Source of the DNA: Candidatus Sumerlaeota bacterium
GTDB taxonomy: Bacteria; Sumerlaeota; Sumerlaeia; SLMS01
DNA: 41,663 nucleotides
Reading direction: 5' to 3'
Assembly: GCA_007133495.1 (NCBI GenBank)
Contig: SLMS01000085.1
Location: forward strand, 1-41,663
Shown: positions 15,344 to 24,671 of the stretch, in pieces
Layout of the letters: every line of letters begins with the position of its first letter
Position numbering within the stretch: the first letter of the stretch is position 1
Translations under genes and position numbers: made by a program
Notes under the pieces: model-generated
What the model was told of the DNA's origin: nothing
Seen by the model: only the letters and a program-made list of their open reading frames with translations
Databases searched by the model: none

Positions 15344-18300
15344 ATGAAAATCCAGCGCCGCTACACAGAACAGGGAAAATCCCCCTACGCCAGCATCCCC
15401 TTCACCACCCGCCAGTCCCGCATCGTCAACCCCGACGGGACAGTGATCTTCGAGGCCAGCGACATCATGGCCCCCGAGCACTGGTCCCAGGTGGCGCTCG
15501 ACGTCATGGCGCAGAAGTACTTCCGCAAGGCCGGCGTGCCGGTGAAACTCCGCCGCGTGCCCGAGGAGGGCGTGCCCGAATGGCTCCAGCGCTCCGAACC
15601 CGACCCCTCCGGCGGGAGCAACACCCGCGGGGAGACCGACGTCCGCCAGGTCTTCAACCGGCTCGCCGGCTGCTGGACCTACTGGGCCTGGAAGCACGGC
15701 TATTTCGACGGTGAGGCCGACGCGCTGGCCTACTACGACGAGACGTGCCACATGCTCGCCATGCAGATGGCCGCCCCCAACTCGCCCCAGTGGTTCAACA
15801 CCGGCCTCCACTGGGCCTACGGCATCTCCGGCCCGGCCCAGGGGCATTACTTCGTGGACCCCAGGAGTGGCGAGATGCGCCGCTCGGAAAACGCCTACGA
15901 ACACCCCCAGCCCCACGCGTGCGTGGCAGGGGATACAGTCGTGACTGTCCTACACAATGGCTACCCCAACGAAATGACGGTCGCCGAGCTATTCGCAGAC
16001 CGTGAGGCCGTCAGGGCGGGCGTCTACGAGATCTTCAGCCATTCCGGCTTCGTCCCTCTCAGGGATGTTTGGTCAAATGGCAAGAAGCCAGTCGTAACTG
16101 TCAGGTTTAAGGGCCAGACTACACCACTGTCAGAGTCCGACACACCTGATAATCTAGGCCGCACACTTCGGTGCACTTTAGACCACCGGATCTTTACAAC
16201 CGCCGATAAAGAGCATGTCATCTCACCGCAAAGCATATCAAGCACCTTTGAATCAGGGTGTCGAACAGTTGCAGCGTTGTTGAGCACTTCCTCACCCAGA
16301 ACCCTACGGGCTCCACATGCATCTCACGATGATGCTGTGCGTACACTTGGAGGTGGTGTGGCAACGCAAATCGACTTGGAGCTTCTTGCCTTCGACGGGG
16401 TTGAGTTGTACCGGTATCTTTCAGAATCTAGACGTGAGCGGCTCGTAGTTAGAGGTGGTGAGAATCTGTTTATTGAGAATCATCTGGAAGTGATTGCACG
16501 GAGCTGTGATCAGGGTTATAGTTTTGATGAGTTTCTGCGGAACATTGAGCAGCAAAACCAAGAAGTATTACACTGTCGCCAAATCATGAACTTCTTGGAG
16601 TGCCAGGACATTGAGGAAGTCTATGATCTAGCCACCGGTGATGGAGGCTTCTTCGCCGACGGCATCCTCGTTCACAACTGCTTCATCCAGTCCGTCGAGG
16701 ACGACCTCGTCAACGAGGGCGGCATCATGGACCTCTGGACACGCGAGGCGCGCATCTTCAAGTACGGCAGCGGCACCGGCAGCAACTTCTCCCGCCTGCG
16801 CAGCGAAGGCGAAAGCCTCTCCGGCGGCGGCAAGTCCTCCGGCCTGATGAGCTTCCTCAAAATCGGCGACCGCGCAGCCGGCGCCATAAAGTCCGGCGGC
16901 ACCACACGCCGCGCCGCAAAAATGGTCGTCCTCGATATAGACCACCCCGACGCCGAAGCATTCATAGACTGGAAGGTGCTCGAGGAGCAGAAGGTCGCCG
17001 CACTCGTCGCCGGAAGCAAGCTCTGCAACCGGCACCTCAACGCCATCCTCAAGGCCGCCGCCTCCGGCAAGGACAAGCTCAACGGCGAGCGTCTCGACCC
17101 AAAGAAGAACAAGGAACTCCGCCAGGCCATCAAGGCCGCCCGTGGCGCCTTCATTCCCGAAAACTATATTCAGCGCGTCCTCCAGCTCGGCCGCGAAGGC
17201 ATCACCCGTCTCGAATTCCCCACCTACGACACCGACTGGAATTCCGAGGCCTACGCCACCGTCAGCGGCCAGAACAGCAACAATTCCGTGCGGCTCACCA
17301 ATGCCTTCCTCGAATCAGTCGAGCGCGACGGCGAATGGACCCTCACCCGCCGCACCGACGGCAAAGTCGCCAAAGTCGTCCGCGCCCGCGATCTCTGGGA
17401 AAAAATCGCCAACGCCGCATGGGCATGCGCCGATCCCGGCCTTCAATTCGATACAACCATCAACGAATGGCACACCTGCCCCCAGTCCGGCCGCATCAAT
17501 GCCTCCAACCCGTGCGTAACGGGAGACACGCTCGTCGCCACGGCAGAAGGACACCGCCGCATCAGGGACATGGTTGGCAGGAGTGCAACGATCATCAACG
17601 GCGACGGCGAACGCGTCTTCGTGGACAGAATATTCAAGACCGGCACGAAGCCTGTCTATGAGTTGCGCACGGCCTCTGGCTATACGCTGCGGCTGACGGC
17701 CGACCACAAGGTCATGACCGCCAACCGCGGAGACGTGCCGGCCTGCGAACTCACCGTGGATGACATGCTCCTCATCGAAAAACCGGGCTTTGGAAAAGAC
17801 TCCATCCCAAAAGCCTTCGGCGAAGTCCTTGGCGCCGCCGCTGGCGATGGGTGCATCACCCGGACCGAATCCCAGGACTTCCTGTTCATCTCAAGCGGGA
17901 ACGCGGAAGAGCAGGTCGCCCACCACCTCAACGAGAACATCGCCTGCTGCAAGGAATGGCTCAGCACGGGAGACGGCCGGGGAGTCCGCCCGGGCACTCT
18001 CACCAGAACCCAAACCGGCATCCGGGTCGGCACGAGCGTCCATGCAGTGCTCGAACGTGTGAAACAGTATGCAGTGCTTGACGAAGGATCGGAAGGGAAA
18101 CGCTTCGCCGACGCCATCTTTGAGTTGGATGAAGCAAGCCTGACAGCCGTGCTGCGCGGGCTTTACACAGCCGACGGCACGGTTGCGAATTACGGCGAAA
18201 AGTCGCAGTACATATCGCTCGACTCCACCAGTGAGGAACTGCTCACGCAGGTTCAACTCCTCCTGCTCGCTTTCGGCATTAAGTCCAAACTGTATCGCAA

Positions 18301-20827
18301 CCGCCGGGTCCTCGGCCAGGAAACCGCCCTGATGCCCGACGGCAAGGGAGGCACGCGCGAGTATCCCGTCCAGCAAATACACTCGCTCCGGATCAGCCGC
18401 TCCTCCCGGGTACTCTTCGAGCGGAAAATCGGCTTCCTCCCCGGAAGCGCGAAAGCACAGGCCCTGGCGGAACTAAACGCCAAGGTCAAACCGTACGCCG
18501 ATCACTTCACCGACCGCGTCGCATCCCTCATCCCGGCGGGAGTCGAAGACGTGTACGACCTCACGGAGCCCGCGAGTGCGCATTTTGTCGCCAATGGCCT
18601 GGTCGTCCACAACTGCTCCGAATATATGTTCCTCGACGACACGGCGTGCAACCTCGCCTCGCTGAACCTGATGCGCTTTTACGACAAGGAGCGCCAGCGT
18701 TTCGATATAGAAAGCTACGAGCACGCCATCCGCCTGTGGACGCTGACTCTCGAAATCAGCGTGCTCATGGCGCAGTTCCCCAGCCGGCGGATCGCCCAGC
18801 TATCCTGGGAATTCCGCACCCTCGGGCTCGGCTACGCAAACCTCGGCACGCTCCTCATGGTGCAGGGCATCCCCTACGATTCCCCCCATGGCCGCGCCAT
18901 CTGCGGAGCCCTCACGGCCATCATGACCGGCACCTCCTACGCCACGAGCGCCGAAATCGCCGGCGAACTCGGCCCCTTCCCCGGCTACCAAAAAAACCGC
19001 GAGGATATGCTCCGCGTCATCCGCAACCACCGCCGCGCCGCATGGAACGCCGAGGAGGCCGACTACGAGGGGCTCACGATAAAACCCACCCCCGTCGATC
19101 CGGACTATTGCCCCGACGCCATGCTGGAAGCCGCCCGCTCCGCATGGGACCGCGCCCTCGCGCTCGGCGAAAAACACGGCTACCGCAACGCGCAATCCAC
19201 CGTGATCGCCCCCACCGGCACCATCGCCCTCATCATGGATTGCGACACGACCGGCATCGAGCCGGACTTCGCGCTCGTCAAATTCAAGAAACTTGCCGGC
19301 GGCGGCTACTTCAAGATCATCAACCAGAGCGTCCCCCATGCGCTCCGCCGCCTCGGCTATACGCAAAACCAGATAGACGACATCATCACCTGGTGCCGCG
19401 GTTCGCTCACGCTTCAGGGCGCTCCCTATATTAATGAAGAAACCCTCCACAGGAAGGGCTTCACCCAGGAAATGATCGACCGGGTGAACTCCAACCTGGC
19501 CGGAGCCTTCGAAATCGGCTTCCTCTTCAACAAATATACACTCGGCGAGGAAAACTGCAAGAAACACCTCAAGTTCACCGAGGAACAGCTCAACGACTGG
19601 AGCTTCGACCTCCTCGCCGAACTCGGCTTCACACGCCAGCAAATCTCCGAAGCCAACGACCACATCTGCGGCCGGCTCACCATCGAAGGCGCCCCGCACC
19701 TCAAGACCGAGCACTACCCCGTCTTCGACTGCGCCAACCGCTGCGGCCGCTACGGCAAGCGCTCCCTCGGCACCAACGCCCACATCCTCATGATGGCCGC
19801 CGCACAGCCGTTCATCTCCGGCGCCATCAGCAAAACCATCAACATGCCCAACGAGGCCACCATCGACGAGGTCAAGGACGCCTACATGCTCTCCTGGCGC
19901 AGGATGCTCAAGGCCAACGCGCTCTACCGCGACGGGTCCAAGCTCAGCCAGCCCCTCAACGCAAACTCCGCCATCGACCTCGGCGAGGGGGAGGAAGAGG
20001 AGGACGCCCCCCTCACCTCCGACACCCCGCCCCAGAAGGTCGCCGAAAAAATCGTCTATCGCTACCTCACCGAACGCCGGCGCCTCCCCGACCGCCGCGC
20101 CGGCTATACGCAGAAAGCCCTCATCGGCGGCCACAAGGTATTCCTCCGCACCGGCGAGTACGAGGACGGAGACCTCGGCGAAATCTTCATAGACATGCAC
20201 AAGGAAGGCGCCGCCTTCCGATCGCTCATGAACTGCTTCGCCATCTCCATCAGCATCGGCCTGCAACACGGTGTGCCGCTCGAAAAATTCGTCAATATAT
20301 TCACCTTCACCCGCTTCGAACCAAACGGAATGGTGACCGGAAATCCGCACATCAAGATGGCCACGAGCGTCATCGACTATATCTTCCGCGAACTCGCCAT
20401 CAGCTACCTCGGCCGCACGGACCTTGCCCACGTCTCCCCCGAGGACCTGCGCCACGACAGCCTCTCCCGCGCCGAGGAACGCGAGGAAATCGAGGACGAA
20501 CCCGGGGAGGAAACCACCCCGCGCGAAGACCCGCTCGCTCCCCGCTCCACCGAAACCGGCGAGTCCGACAACGAAGAGGACAATCCCGGCGGCTTCAATC
20601 CCCGGTCGATACGGCCATCCTCCACCCATATAGATCCGTTCGCTGCCGAAGGCACCGCCGGCGGCGGCGCCCGCCCCGCCCTCGCCCTGGCCGGACAACG
20701 AGCACACGAAGCACGCCTAAAGGGCTACGAGGGCGAACCCTGCGGCACCTGCGGAAGCTGGACCCTGATCCGCAACGGCACGTGCATGAAGTGCGACACC
20801 TGCGGCTCCACCACAGGGTGCAGTTGA
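15344..20827 (+). CDS. nrdJ: B12-dependent (class II) ribonucleotide reductase with two inteins
   Basis: The 1827-residue precursor should splice to 1207 residues, the usual size for this long NrdJ group. The enzyme reduces ribonucleotides to deoxyribonucleotides using adenosylcobalamin to make a thiyl radical. Three active-site cysteines are visible: Cys446 ([10 protein letters not shown]), Cys1091 (CSEYMF) and Cys1102 ([12 protein letters not shown]). The last two are 11 apart, as for Cys322/Cys333 of Thermotoga maritima NrdJ. Inteins occupy residues 193-445 and 724-1090, each ending just before one of these cysteines. The [14 protein letters not shown] region, [24 protein letters not shown] radical/phosphate segment ([15 protein letters not shown]) and C-terminal cysteine ribbon ([23 protein letters not shown]) for re-reduction are intact. 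An acidic, proline-rich linker (about 1705-1770) precedes the ribbon. AGGAGG lies 10 bases before the ATG. A candidate NrdR box pair precedes the gene and a strong terminator follows. Confidence 0.97.
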   Translation: MKIQRRYTEQGKSPYASIPFTTRQSRIVNPDGTVIFEASDIMAPEHWSQVALDVMAQKYFRKAGVPVKLRRVPEEGVPEWLQRSEPDPSGGSNTRGETDVRQVFNRLAGCWTYWAWKHGYFDGEADALAYYDETCHMLAMQMAAPNSPQWFNTGLHWAYGISGPAQGHYFVDPRSGEMRRSENAYEHPQPHACVAGDTVVTVLHNGYPNEMTVAELFADREAVRAGVYEIFSHSGFVPLRDVWSNGKKPVVTVRFKGQTTPLSESDTPDNLGRTLRCTLDHRIFTTADKEHVISPQSISSTFESGCRTVAALLSTSSPRTLRAPHASHDDAVRTLGGGVATQIDLELLAFDGVELYRYLSESRRERLVVRGGENLFIENHLEVIARSCDQGYSFDEFLRNIEQQNQEVLHCRQIMNFLECQDIEEVYDLATGDGGFFADGILVHNCFIQSVEDDLVNEGGIMDLWTREARIFKYGSGTGSNFSRLRSEGESLSGGGKSSGLMSFLKIGDRAAGAIKSGGTTRRAAKMVVLDIDHPDAEAFIDWKVLEEQKVAALVAGSKLCNRHLNAILKAAASGKDKLNGERLDPKKNKELRQAIKAARGAFIPENYIQRVLQLGREGITRLEFPTYDTDWNSEAYATVSGQNSNNSVRLTNAFLESVERDGEWTLTRRTDGKVAKVVRARDLWEKIANAAWACADPGLQFDTTINEWHTCPQSGRINASNPCVTGDTLVATAEGHRRIRDMVGRSATIINGDGERVFVDRIFKTGTKPVYELRTASGYTLRLTADHKVMTANRGDVPACELTVDDMLLIEKPGFGKDSIPKAFGEVLGAAAGDGCITRTESQDFLFISSGNAEEQVAHHLNENIACCKEWLSTGDGRGVRPGTLTRTQTGIRVGTSVHAVLERVKQYAVLDEGSEGKRFADAIFELDEASLTAVLRGLYTADGTVANYGEKSQYISLDSTSEELLTQVQLLLLAFGIKSKLYRNRRVLGQETALMPDGKGGTREYPVQQIHSLRISRSSRVLFERKIGFLPGSAKAQALAELNAKVKPYADHFTDRVASLIPAGVEDVYDLTEPASAHFVANGLVVHNCSEYMFLDDTACNLASLNLMRFYDKERQRFDIESYEHAIRLWTLTLEISVLMAQFPSRRIAQLSWEFRTLGLGYANLGTLLMVQGIPYDSPHGRAICGALTAIMTGTSYATSAEIAGELGPFPGYQKNREDMLRVIRNHRRAAWNAEEADYEGLTIKPTPVDPDYCPDAMLEAARSAWDRALALGEKHGYRNAQSTVIAPTGTIALIMDCDTTGIEPDFALVKFKKLAGGGYFKIINQSVPHALRRLGYTQNQIDDIITWCRGSLTLQGAPYINEETLHRKGFTQEMIDRVNSNLAGAFEIGFLFNKYTLGEENCKKHLKFTEEQLNDWSFDLLAELGFTRQQISEANDHICGRLTIEGAPHLKTEHYPVFDCANRCGRYGKRSLGTNAHILMMAAAQPFISGAISKTINMPNEATIDEVKDAYMLSWRRMLKANALYRDGSKLSQPLNANSAIDLGEGEEEEDAPLTSDTPPQKVAEKIVYRYLTERRRLPDRRAGYTQKALIGGHKVFLRTGEYEDGDLGEIFIDMHKEGAAFRSLMNCFAISISIGLQHGVPLEKFVNIFTFTRFEPNGMVTGNPHIKMATSVIDYIFRELAISYLGRTDLAHVSPEDLRHDSLSRAEEREEIEDEPGEETTPREDPLAPRSTETGESDNEEDNPGGFNPRSIRPSSTHIDPFAAEGTAGGGARPALALAGQRAHEARLKGYEGEPCGTCGSWTLIRNGTCMKCDTCGSTTGCS
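15920..16678 (+). mobile_element. Intein 1 in nrdJ (253 aa, atypical central insert)
   Basis: In-frame element at precursor residues 193-445. It starts with Cys ([16 protein letters not shown], block A). Block B has Thr278 and His281 ([10 protein letters not shown]). It ends with [20 protein letters not shown] (block F) and His-Asn before Cys446 (block G). All standard protein-splicing residues are present. The roughly 138 residues between blocks B and F contain no LAGLIDADG or clear HNH motif, yet are longer than a normal mini-intein linker. Base composition departs from the host gene: 81 of 180 bases counted (16201-16260, 16441-16560) are G or C, against 42 of 60 in neighbouring extein (17041-17100). 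This suggests recent acquisition. Splicing is inferred from the motifs and from continuity of the extein sequence. Confidence 0.93.
17513..18613 (+). mobile_element. Intein 2 in nrdJ with LAGLIDADG homing endonuclease
   Basis: In-frame element at precursor residues 724-1090 (367 residues). It begins [20 protein letters not shown] (block A) and has block [13 protein letters not shown]. Two LAGLIDADG-type motifs are seen: [10 protein letters not shown] at 829-838 and [12 protein letters not shown] at 937-948. It ends [20 protein letters not shown] with His-Asn before Cys1091. The endonuclease motifs keep their acidic residues (Asp835, Asp944), so it may still be active in homing. GC content is closer to the host than for intein 1 (43 of 60 in 17941-18000; 31 of 60 in 18061-18120). 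The insertion point is between Asn-Pro and the Cys-Ser-Glu that aligns with the thiyl-radical cysteine. Confidence 0.95.
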
Positions 20828-20849
20828 GCCACCCACCCTCCGCGTCTAT

Positions 20850-20882
20850 AAAGACCCCGCCGGTTGCGCCGGCGGGGTCTTT
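20850..20882 (+). terminator. Rho-independent terminator after nrdJ
   Basis: AAAGACCCCGCCGG (20850-20863) and CCGGCGGGGTCTTT (20869-20882) form a perfect 14-bp stem over a TTGCG loop. The outer A-T pairs make it partly bidirectional. It lies 22 bases after the nrdJ stop. Confidence 0.9.
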
Positions 20883-20928
20883 GCACGGAGCACCCTCCAC
20901 GCCGTCCACCCAGTCCACGCCACTGCAC

Positions 20929-20955
20929 AAAAAAGCCCCCCGGAATCCGGGGGGC
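20929..20955 (-). terminator. Rho-independent terminator after rsmG
   Basis: Read on the minus strand, GCCCCCCGG and CCGGGGGGC form a 9-bp stem over a 3-base loop (20935-20955), followed by six T residues (20929-20934 as A on the plus strand). It lies about 30 bases past the rsmG stop, back to back with the nrdJ terminator. Confidence 0.9.
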
Positions 20956-20983
20956 GTACCTGTCTATACAGGGTTGCTGTGGC

Positions 20984-21730
20984 TCAGCGGCTTCCGCGCA
21001 GCGGCCGTTTGGCCGGGATGCCCTCGCGCCGGGGGAACCGGTCCGGCGTCAGGCCCGTCTTCTCGCTCCAGAGCGCATGGCAGCGCGGGGCGCCGGGGCC
21101 GGCGTTGTAGGGGCGCGCGTCGATGCTGCCGCCGCCCAGCTTGCTCAGCGCAAACTCCGCCTCGTTCACTTCCTTGGTGGGGTTGTTCCCCTTGAACGTG
21201 AGGAAATACCCCTCAAGGCCAAGGAACGGCAGGCAAAGCTCCAAGCTGATCGGCAGCGGCGCCAGCGCGCGGCTCGTCACCAGATCGAAGCGCTCGCGCC
21301 AGACCAGCTCGTGCGCGTGCGATTCGGCCCGGCCCTCCAGGATTTCAGTGTTTGTCAGCTCCAGTTCCGAAACGGCCTCATTCAGGAAATCGATCCGCTT
21401 GCGCTGCGATTCCAGCAGCACCACCTGCGTGTTCGGCCACAGGATGGCATACACGATGCCGGGGATACCTGCGCCGCTGCCCACGTCCAGCAGTTCCTCC
21501 GGCGGCTCGGACAGGTAGTCCTTCGGGCCGTTGTGCAGCGGGGCGATGGCGTCTCCGATCACCCGGACCGCGATGTCATTGGGGTCGCGGATGCCCGTCA
21601 GGTTCGCCTCGCGCGTGTGTTGGCGCAGGATGTCGATGAAACGTGAGTACTGATCGAGGAGTTGGTCTTCGCGGTCGCCAGCGACCGGTTCGACGATTTC
21701 AGCGAGTGTGGATTGAAGCTGTTGAATCAT
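20984..21730 (-). CDS. rsmG: 16S rRNA (guanine-527-N7)-methyltransferase RsmG
   Basis: A 248-residue cytosolic enzyme that uses S-adenosylmethionine to methylate G527 of 16S rRNA. Recognised by EANLTGIRDPND at 41-52, the SAM-binding loop LLDVGSGAGIPGIVYA at 80-95, VVLLESQRKRIDFLNE, VTSRALAPL and the C-terminal PRREGIPAKRPL, a family hallmark. The start codon overlaps the stop region of the rsmG-upstream glycosyltransferase gene: the ATG lies at 21728-21730 and the end of that gene is at 21727, so the two are translationally coupled. Loss of RsmG gives low-level streptomycin resistance in other bacteria. A strong terminator follows. Confidence 0.96.
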   Translation of the reverse strand: MIQQLQSTLAEIVEPVAGDREDQLLDQYSRFIDILRQHTREANLTGIRDPNDIAVRVIGDAIAPLHNGPKDYLSEPPEELLDVGSGAGIPGIVYAILWPNTQVVLLESQRKRIDFLNEAVSELELTNTEILEGRAESHAHELVWRERFDLVTSRALAPLPISLELCLPFLGLEGYFLTFKGNNPTKEVNEAEFALSKLGGGSIDARPYNAGPGAPRCHALWSEKTGLTPDRFPRREGIPAKRPLRGSR

Positions 21731-22443
21731 GTGAGTAGCACCGGTGCGGGCGATACCCTGAGCCGAAGCTGCGAGAGTATTCCCGCCATGAGGATTTTGA
21801 AGCTGAACGTGGATCGGCCTGCGCGCCTCTCCTCGAAGAGGATCGGCACTTCCACCATCCGTGCGTCCAGAGCACGTGCCGCCACGAGGACTTCCTGGAC
21901 GATTGCGGGGCCGCCGGCGCGCACATGGGACCAGTCCACCGATTCCAGCACCCAGCGCCGGAACACCCGAAAGCCCGATGTGCAGTCCTTGACCGGCAAT
22001 CCCAGTACGACCCGTATGTAGAAGTTTGCCAGCAGCGTGATCAGCGTGCGGACGCCCCGCCGGCCCTCCTCACCACCGCCCTGCACCAACCGGCTTCCGA
22101 TTACCACGTCGGCCCGGCGGCTCGCTTCGAGCAGAGGGCGGACGAACCGGGGGTGGTGTGACCAATCCGCATCCATCTCTACAACCAGGTCGGCCCCCAT
22201 TTCAAGCGCCTTCTTGAAACCCGCGGCGCCAGCACTTCCCCGGCCCCTCTCTCCCACCCGCCGCACCAGGTGAATCCGGGGCTCCCGGGCGGCCATTTCC
22301 TCCACCCGGCGCCACGTGCCGTCCGGCGAATCGTCGTCAATCACCAGCACTTCCAACCTCCGCGAGACCGCCAACAAAGCCTCGGCAAGCGGGACAATGT
22401 TGTCCGCCTCATTGTAGGTGGGAAGAGTGGCGACGATCCTCAT
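21727..22443 (-). CDS. GT2 family polyprenyl-phosphate glycosyltransferase (DPM1-like)
   Basis: A 238-residue cytosolic or membrane-associated transferase resembling dolichol-/polyprenol-phosphate mannose synthase. The N-terminal strand and donor site are TLPTYNEADNIVPLAEAL and VLVIDDDSPDGTW (33-44). The metal-binding Asp-Ala-Asp is at 91-93 (EMDADWSHHP). GSRLVQGGGEEG and DCTSGFRVFRRWVLE follow. There is no C-terminal membrane domain, so it is the soluble DPM1 type. The product, a sugar-phosphate lipid, is the donor used by GT39-type enzymes such as that at 8737-10356; this link is an inference. Upstream are 311 bases without a gene; downstream it overlaps rsmG by four bases. Confidence 0.9.
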   Translation of the reverse strand: MRIVATLPTYNEADNIVPLAEALLAVSRRLEVLVIDDDSPDGTWRRVEEMAAREPRIHLVRRVGERGRGSAGAAGFKKALEMGADLVVEMDADWSHHPRFVRPLLEASRRADVVIGSRLVQGGGEEGRRGVRTLITLLANFYIRVVLGLPVKDCTSGFRVFRRWVLESVDWSHVRAGGPAIVQEVLVAARALDARMVEVPILFEERRAGRSTFSFKILMAGILSQLRLRVSPAPVLLT

Positions 22444-22754
22444 TCGTTGGGCGCAGGCGCACCGCCGGAGAAAAAAATCGCCCCGGGCGCATGGCAGATG
22501 GCGGGAGGGCCTGCGCCGGGCTGGGGAGCGCCGGAACTGTCGGGACCGGCCCCTGTCCTTGCAACCCTAATCCGTCAGCCGCCCTCAACCGCGCAGGATG
22601 CTCCACAGTCCGGCAGGAGACTGACAGGGCGTTCTGCTTGGCGCCAAGATCGAGGCAGCGCCAAGCGAGGGGCGAAGCGGAGTGTACCCCCGCACATGAC
22701 CGAGGCCCGGGAGCGCAGCGCAACGAAGAGACTGCGGCAACGAGAACGTCCTGC
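22444..22754. other. Gene-free region with hairpin, possible dispersed repeat
   Basis: These 311 bases between ubiD and the GT2 gene hold no supported gene. CTTGGCGC (22637-22644) and GCGCCAAG (22658-22665) form a perfect 8-bp inverted repeat over a 13-nt loop, the same geometry as the second hairpin of the terminal repeats. The following stretch (about 22665-22750) also has the look of a dispersed intergenic repeat. No second copy occurs in the window. Confidence 0.4.
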
Positions 22755-24578
22755 TCAAGTCTGAGGCCGGGCCGCCAAATGCCCGTACCCGCTGTCGCCC
22801 ATTTCCATCCCGCCCGGGAAGTACTCCTTCCACCGCCCGGTGACCCGCTTCGCCACGTCCGGATCGCAGAAAACCTCCTCCGGGTACGACGGCTTGAAGC
22901 GCGCATCGATCACCACCGGCCCGGTTCGCGCAACGTGGGAGCGGATGACGCGCGTGCCGGCCGCGTGGATGTCCGCCGCCGGCTCGAACCGCGTAAATAC
23001 AGTCCACAGAAACGTCGGCACGTCCGCGGTCGCGTGCGCCGGATCGTCCGCCAGCACAAGCAGCGGCCAGTCCTTGAAGGCCGGCAGGCGGGCGATCTCC
23101 TCCGGCTGGCCCGGCTCCTCCGAATAAGGCGCCCCGCCCACCACCAGCGCCCCCGGGCAGAAAACCCGCGGGTCGCGCAGGCCGGAGGGCAGCTCCCCGG
23201 AAAACTCCTGCGGCAGGTGCCGCACCGCCTCCCCAAGGCCCACGATCACCCCCTTACTCCCCTTGTTCACCTCCGGGCCCGTGTAGTCCAACGTGTCCAT
23301 CGACAGGTTCGAGAACACGTAAAGGTCCGTTTCCCAATGAACCCGGGCCAGCACGTGCTCGAGCAGCCGCGGGAAGTCCCTCAGGTCCATCGGCGTATCG
23401 GTCAGCAGCAGGAACTTGGTCAGAGAGAGCTGCCCCTCCCCGAGAATCCGGAACGCTGACATCAGCGCCTCGCGCGGGTAGCGGTCCTTCACCACTGCCG
23501 CCGCAAGCGAATGAAACCCCGTCTCCCCGTAGGACCAGAGCGAGCGCACCGACGGCATCACCAGCGGAAAAAGCGGGCTGAGAAGCTCCTGCAGATAGTC
23601 CCCGATGAAGAAATCCTCCTGCCGCGGCTTGCCCACGACGGTGGCCGGGCAGATCGCGTCCTTTCGCCGGAAGAGCTTCCGGCAGCGGAACACCGGGTAG
23701 TCGTGCTCCAGCGAATAGTACCCGTAGTGATCCCCGAACGGCCCCTCCGGCCGGCGCTCGCGGGGCGGCACCTCCCCCACCAACGCGAACTCCGCCTCCG
23801 CCAGCAGCGGGTGGCTCCCCGCCGGGTTCCTGCACAGGGGCAACCGCTCGCCCAGCAGCAACGAGGCAAGCAGCAGCTCGGGCACGTCCTCCGGCAGCGG
23901 CGCGATGGCCGAAAGAATCAGCGCCGGAGGCCCACCGACGAAAACCGAAACCTCCAGCGGCCGGCCCGCCCGCTCCGCCACGTCGTAGTGAAACCCGCCC
24001 CCCTTGCCGATCTGCCAGTGCATGCCTGTCTCGGTGTCGTTGTAACGCTGCATGCGGTACATGCCGAGGTTCGGCTTTCCGTTCTCCGGGTTCTCTGTAT
24101 AGACAAGCGGGAGCGTCACGAAGTGCCCACCGTCCTTCGGCCAGAGCTTGAGCAGCGGCAGCTCCCCCAGCTTCGGCGGCGCCTGCTCCACGTCGAGCAC
24201 CGGCCCGCGGCTCCGCCGCTTCATCCCGACCCGCAGCCCGTCCAGGAACAGCCGGCGGAACCGCCACAGCTTGCCCGGCGTCGGCGGCACGCCCTCCATC
24301 GCGAACTGCACCGCCAGCTTCACGAAGTCCTGCGGCCGGCTCCCGAACGCCATCTCCGTCCGGTGCAGGGTCCCGAACAGGTTCGTGACCACGGGGAAGC
24401 CGCTCCCCTCCACGTTCGTAAACAATAGCGCCGGGCCACCCGCAGCGATCACCCGGCGATGAATTTCCGCAATCTCCTGATCGGCGGAGACCGGAGCCTC
24501 GACCACCGTCAGCCCGCCCTCGCGGCGCAGCGTCTCGACAAAGTCCCCAAGCCGGCGGACAATCGGGTATTTCGGCAT
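22755..24578 (-). CDS. UbiD family decarboxylase
   Basis: A 607-residue protein of the UbiD/Fdc1 family, which uses prenylated FMN to decarboxylate or carboxylate aromatic and unsaturated acids. Cofactor-binding motifs are present: NLGMYRMQRYN at 170-180 (Arg175), HWQIGKGGGFHYD at 187-199 and PEGPFGDHYGYY at 277-288. Glu278 and Asp283 take the place of the Glu277/Glu282 pair of Fdc1, with Arg175 as partner. The length exceeds E. coli UbiD (about 497), matching the longer UbiD-like group. The start at 24578 (MPKYPIVRRLGDF) has GGAGGG upstream; a longer in-frame start adds 14 unlikely residues. No ubiX gene is nearby, so the cofactor must be made elsewhere. The role may be quinone synthesis or aromatic metabolism. 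It lies 93 bases after the wzz-like gene. Confidence 0.92.
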   Translation of the reverse strand: MPKYPIVRRLGDFVETLRREGGLTVVEAPVSADQEIAEIHRRVIAAGGPALLFTNVEGSGFPVVTNLFGTLHRTEMAFGSRPQDFVKLAVQFAMEGVPPTPGKLWRFRRLFLDGLRVGMKRRSRGPVLDVEQAPPKLGELPLLKLWPKDGGHFVTLPLVYTENPENGKPNLGMYRMQRYNDTETGMHWQIGKGGGFHYDVAERAGRPLEVSVFVGGPPALILSAIAPLPEDVPELLLASLLLGERLPLCRNPAGSHPLLAEAEFALVGEVPPRERRPEGPFGDHYGYYSLEHDYPVFRCRKLFRRKDAICPATVVGKPRQEDFFIGDYLQELLSPLFPLVMPSVRSLWSYGETGFHSLAAAVVKDRYPREALMSAFRILGEGQLSLTKFLLLTDTPMDLRDFPRLLEHVLARVHWETDLYVFSNLSMDTLDYTGPEVNKGSKGVIVGLGEAVRHLPQEFSGELPSGLRDPRVFCPGALVVGGAPYSEEPGQPEEIARLPAFKDWPLLVLADDPAHATADVPTFLWTVFTRFEPAADIHAAGTRVIRSHVARTGPVVIDARFKPSYPEEVFCDPDVAKRVTGRWKEYFPGGMEMGDSGYGHLAARPQT

Positions 24579-24671
24579 CAAGCGTTCCCTCCGGCAGATT
24601 GCCGGAGAGAGAAGCACCACCCCTCCCCGAACGCAATCATCCCCCGCACCGGAGCAACCCGCCCCTGCCGG

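Noticed and set aside
15920..18613. Insertions in nrdJ as assembly errors or frameshifts
   Set aside because: Both are exactly in frame, begin with Cys, end with His-Asn before Cys and carry the expected splicing blocks, and the extein is continuous after removal.
18800..20707. Minus-strand open frame (635 codons) within nrdJ
   Set aside because: Antisense to conserved NrdJ sequence, with biased composition and no recognisable domain.
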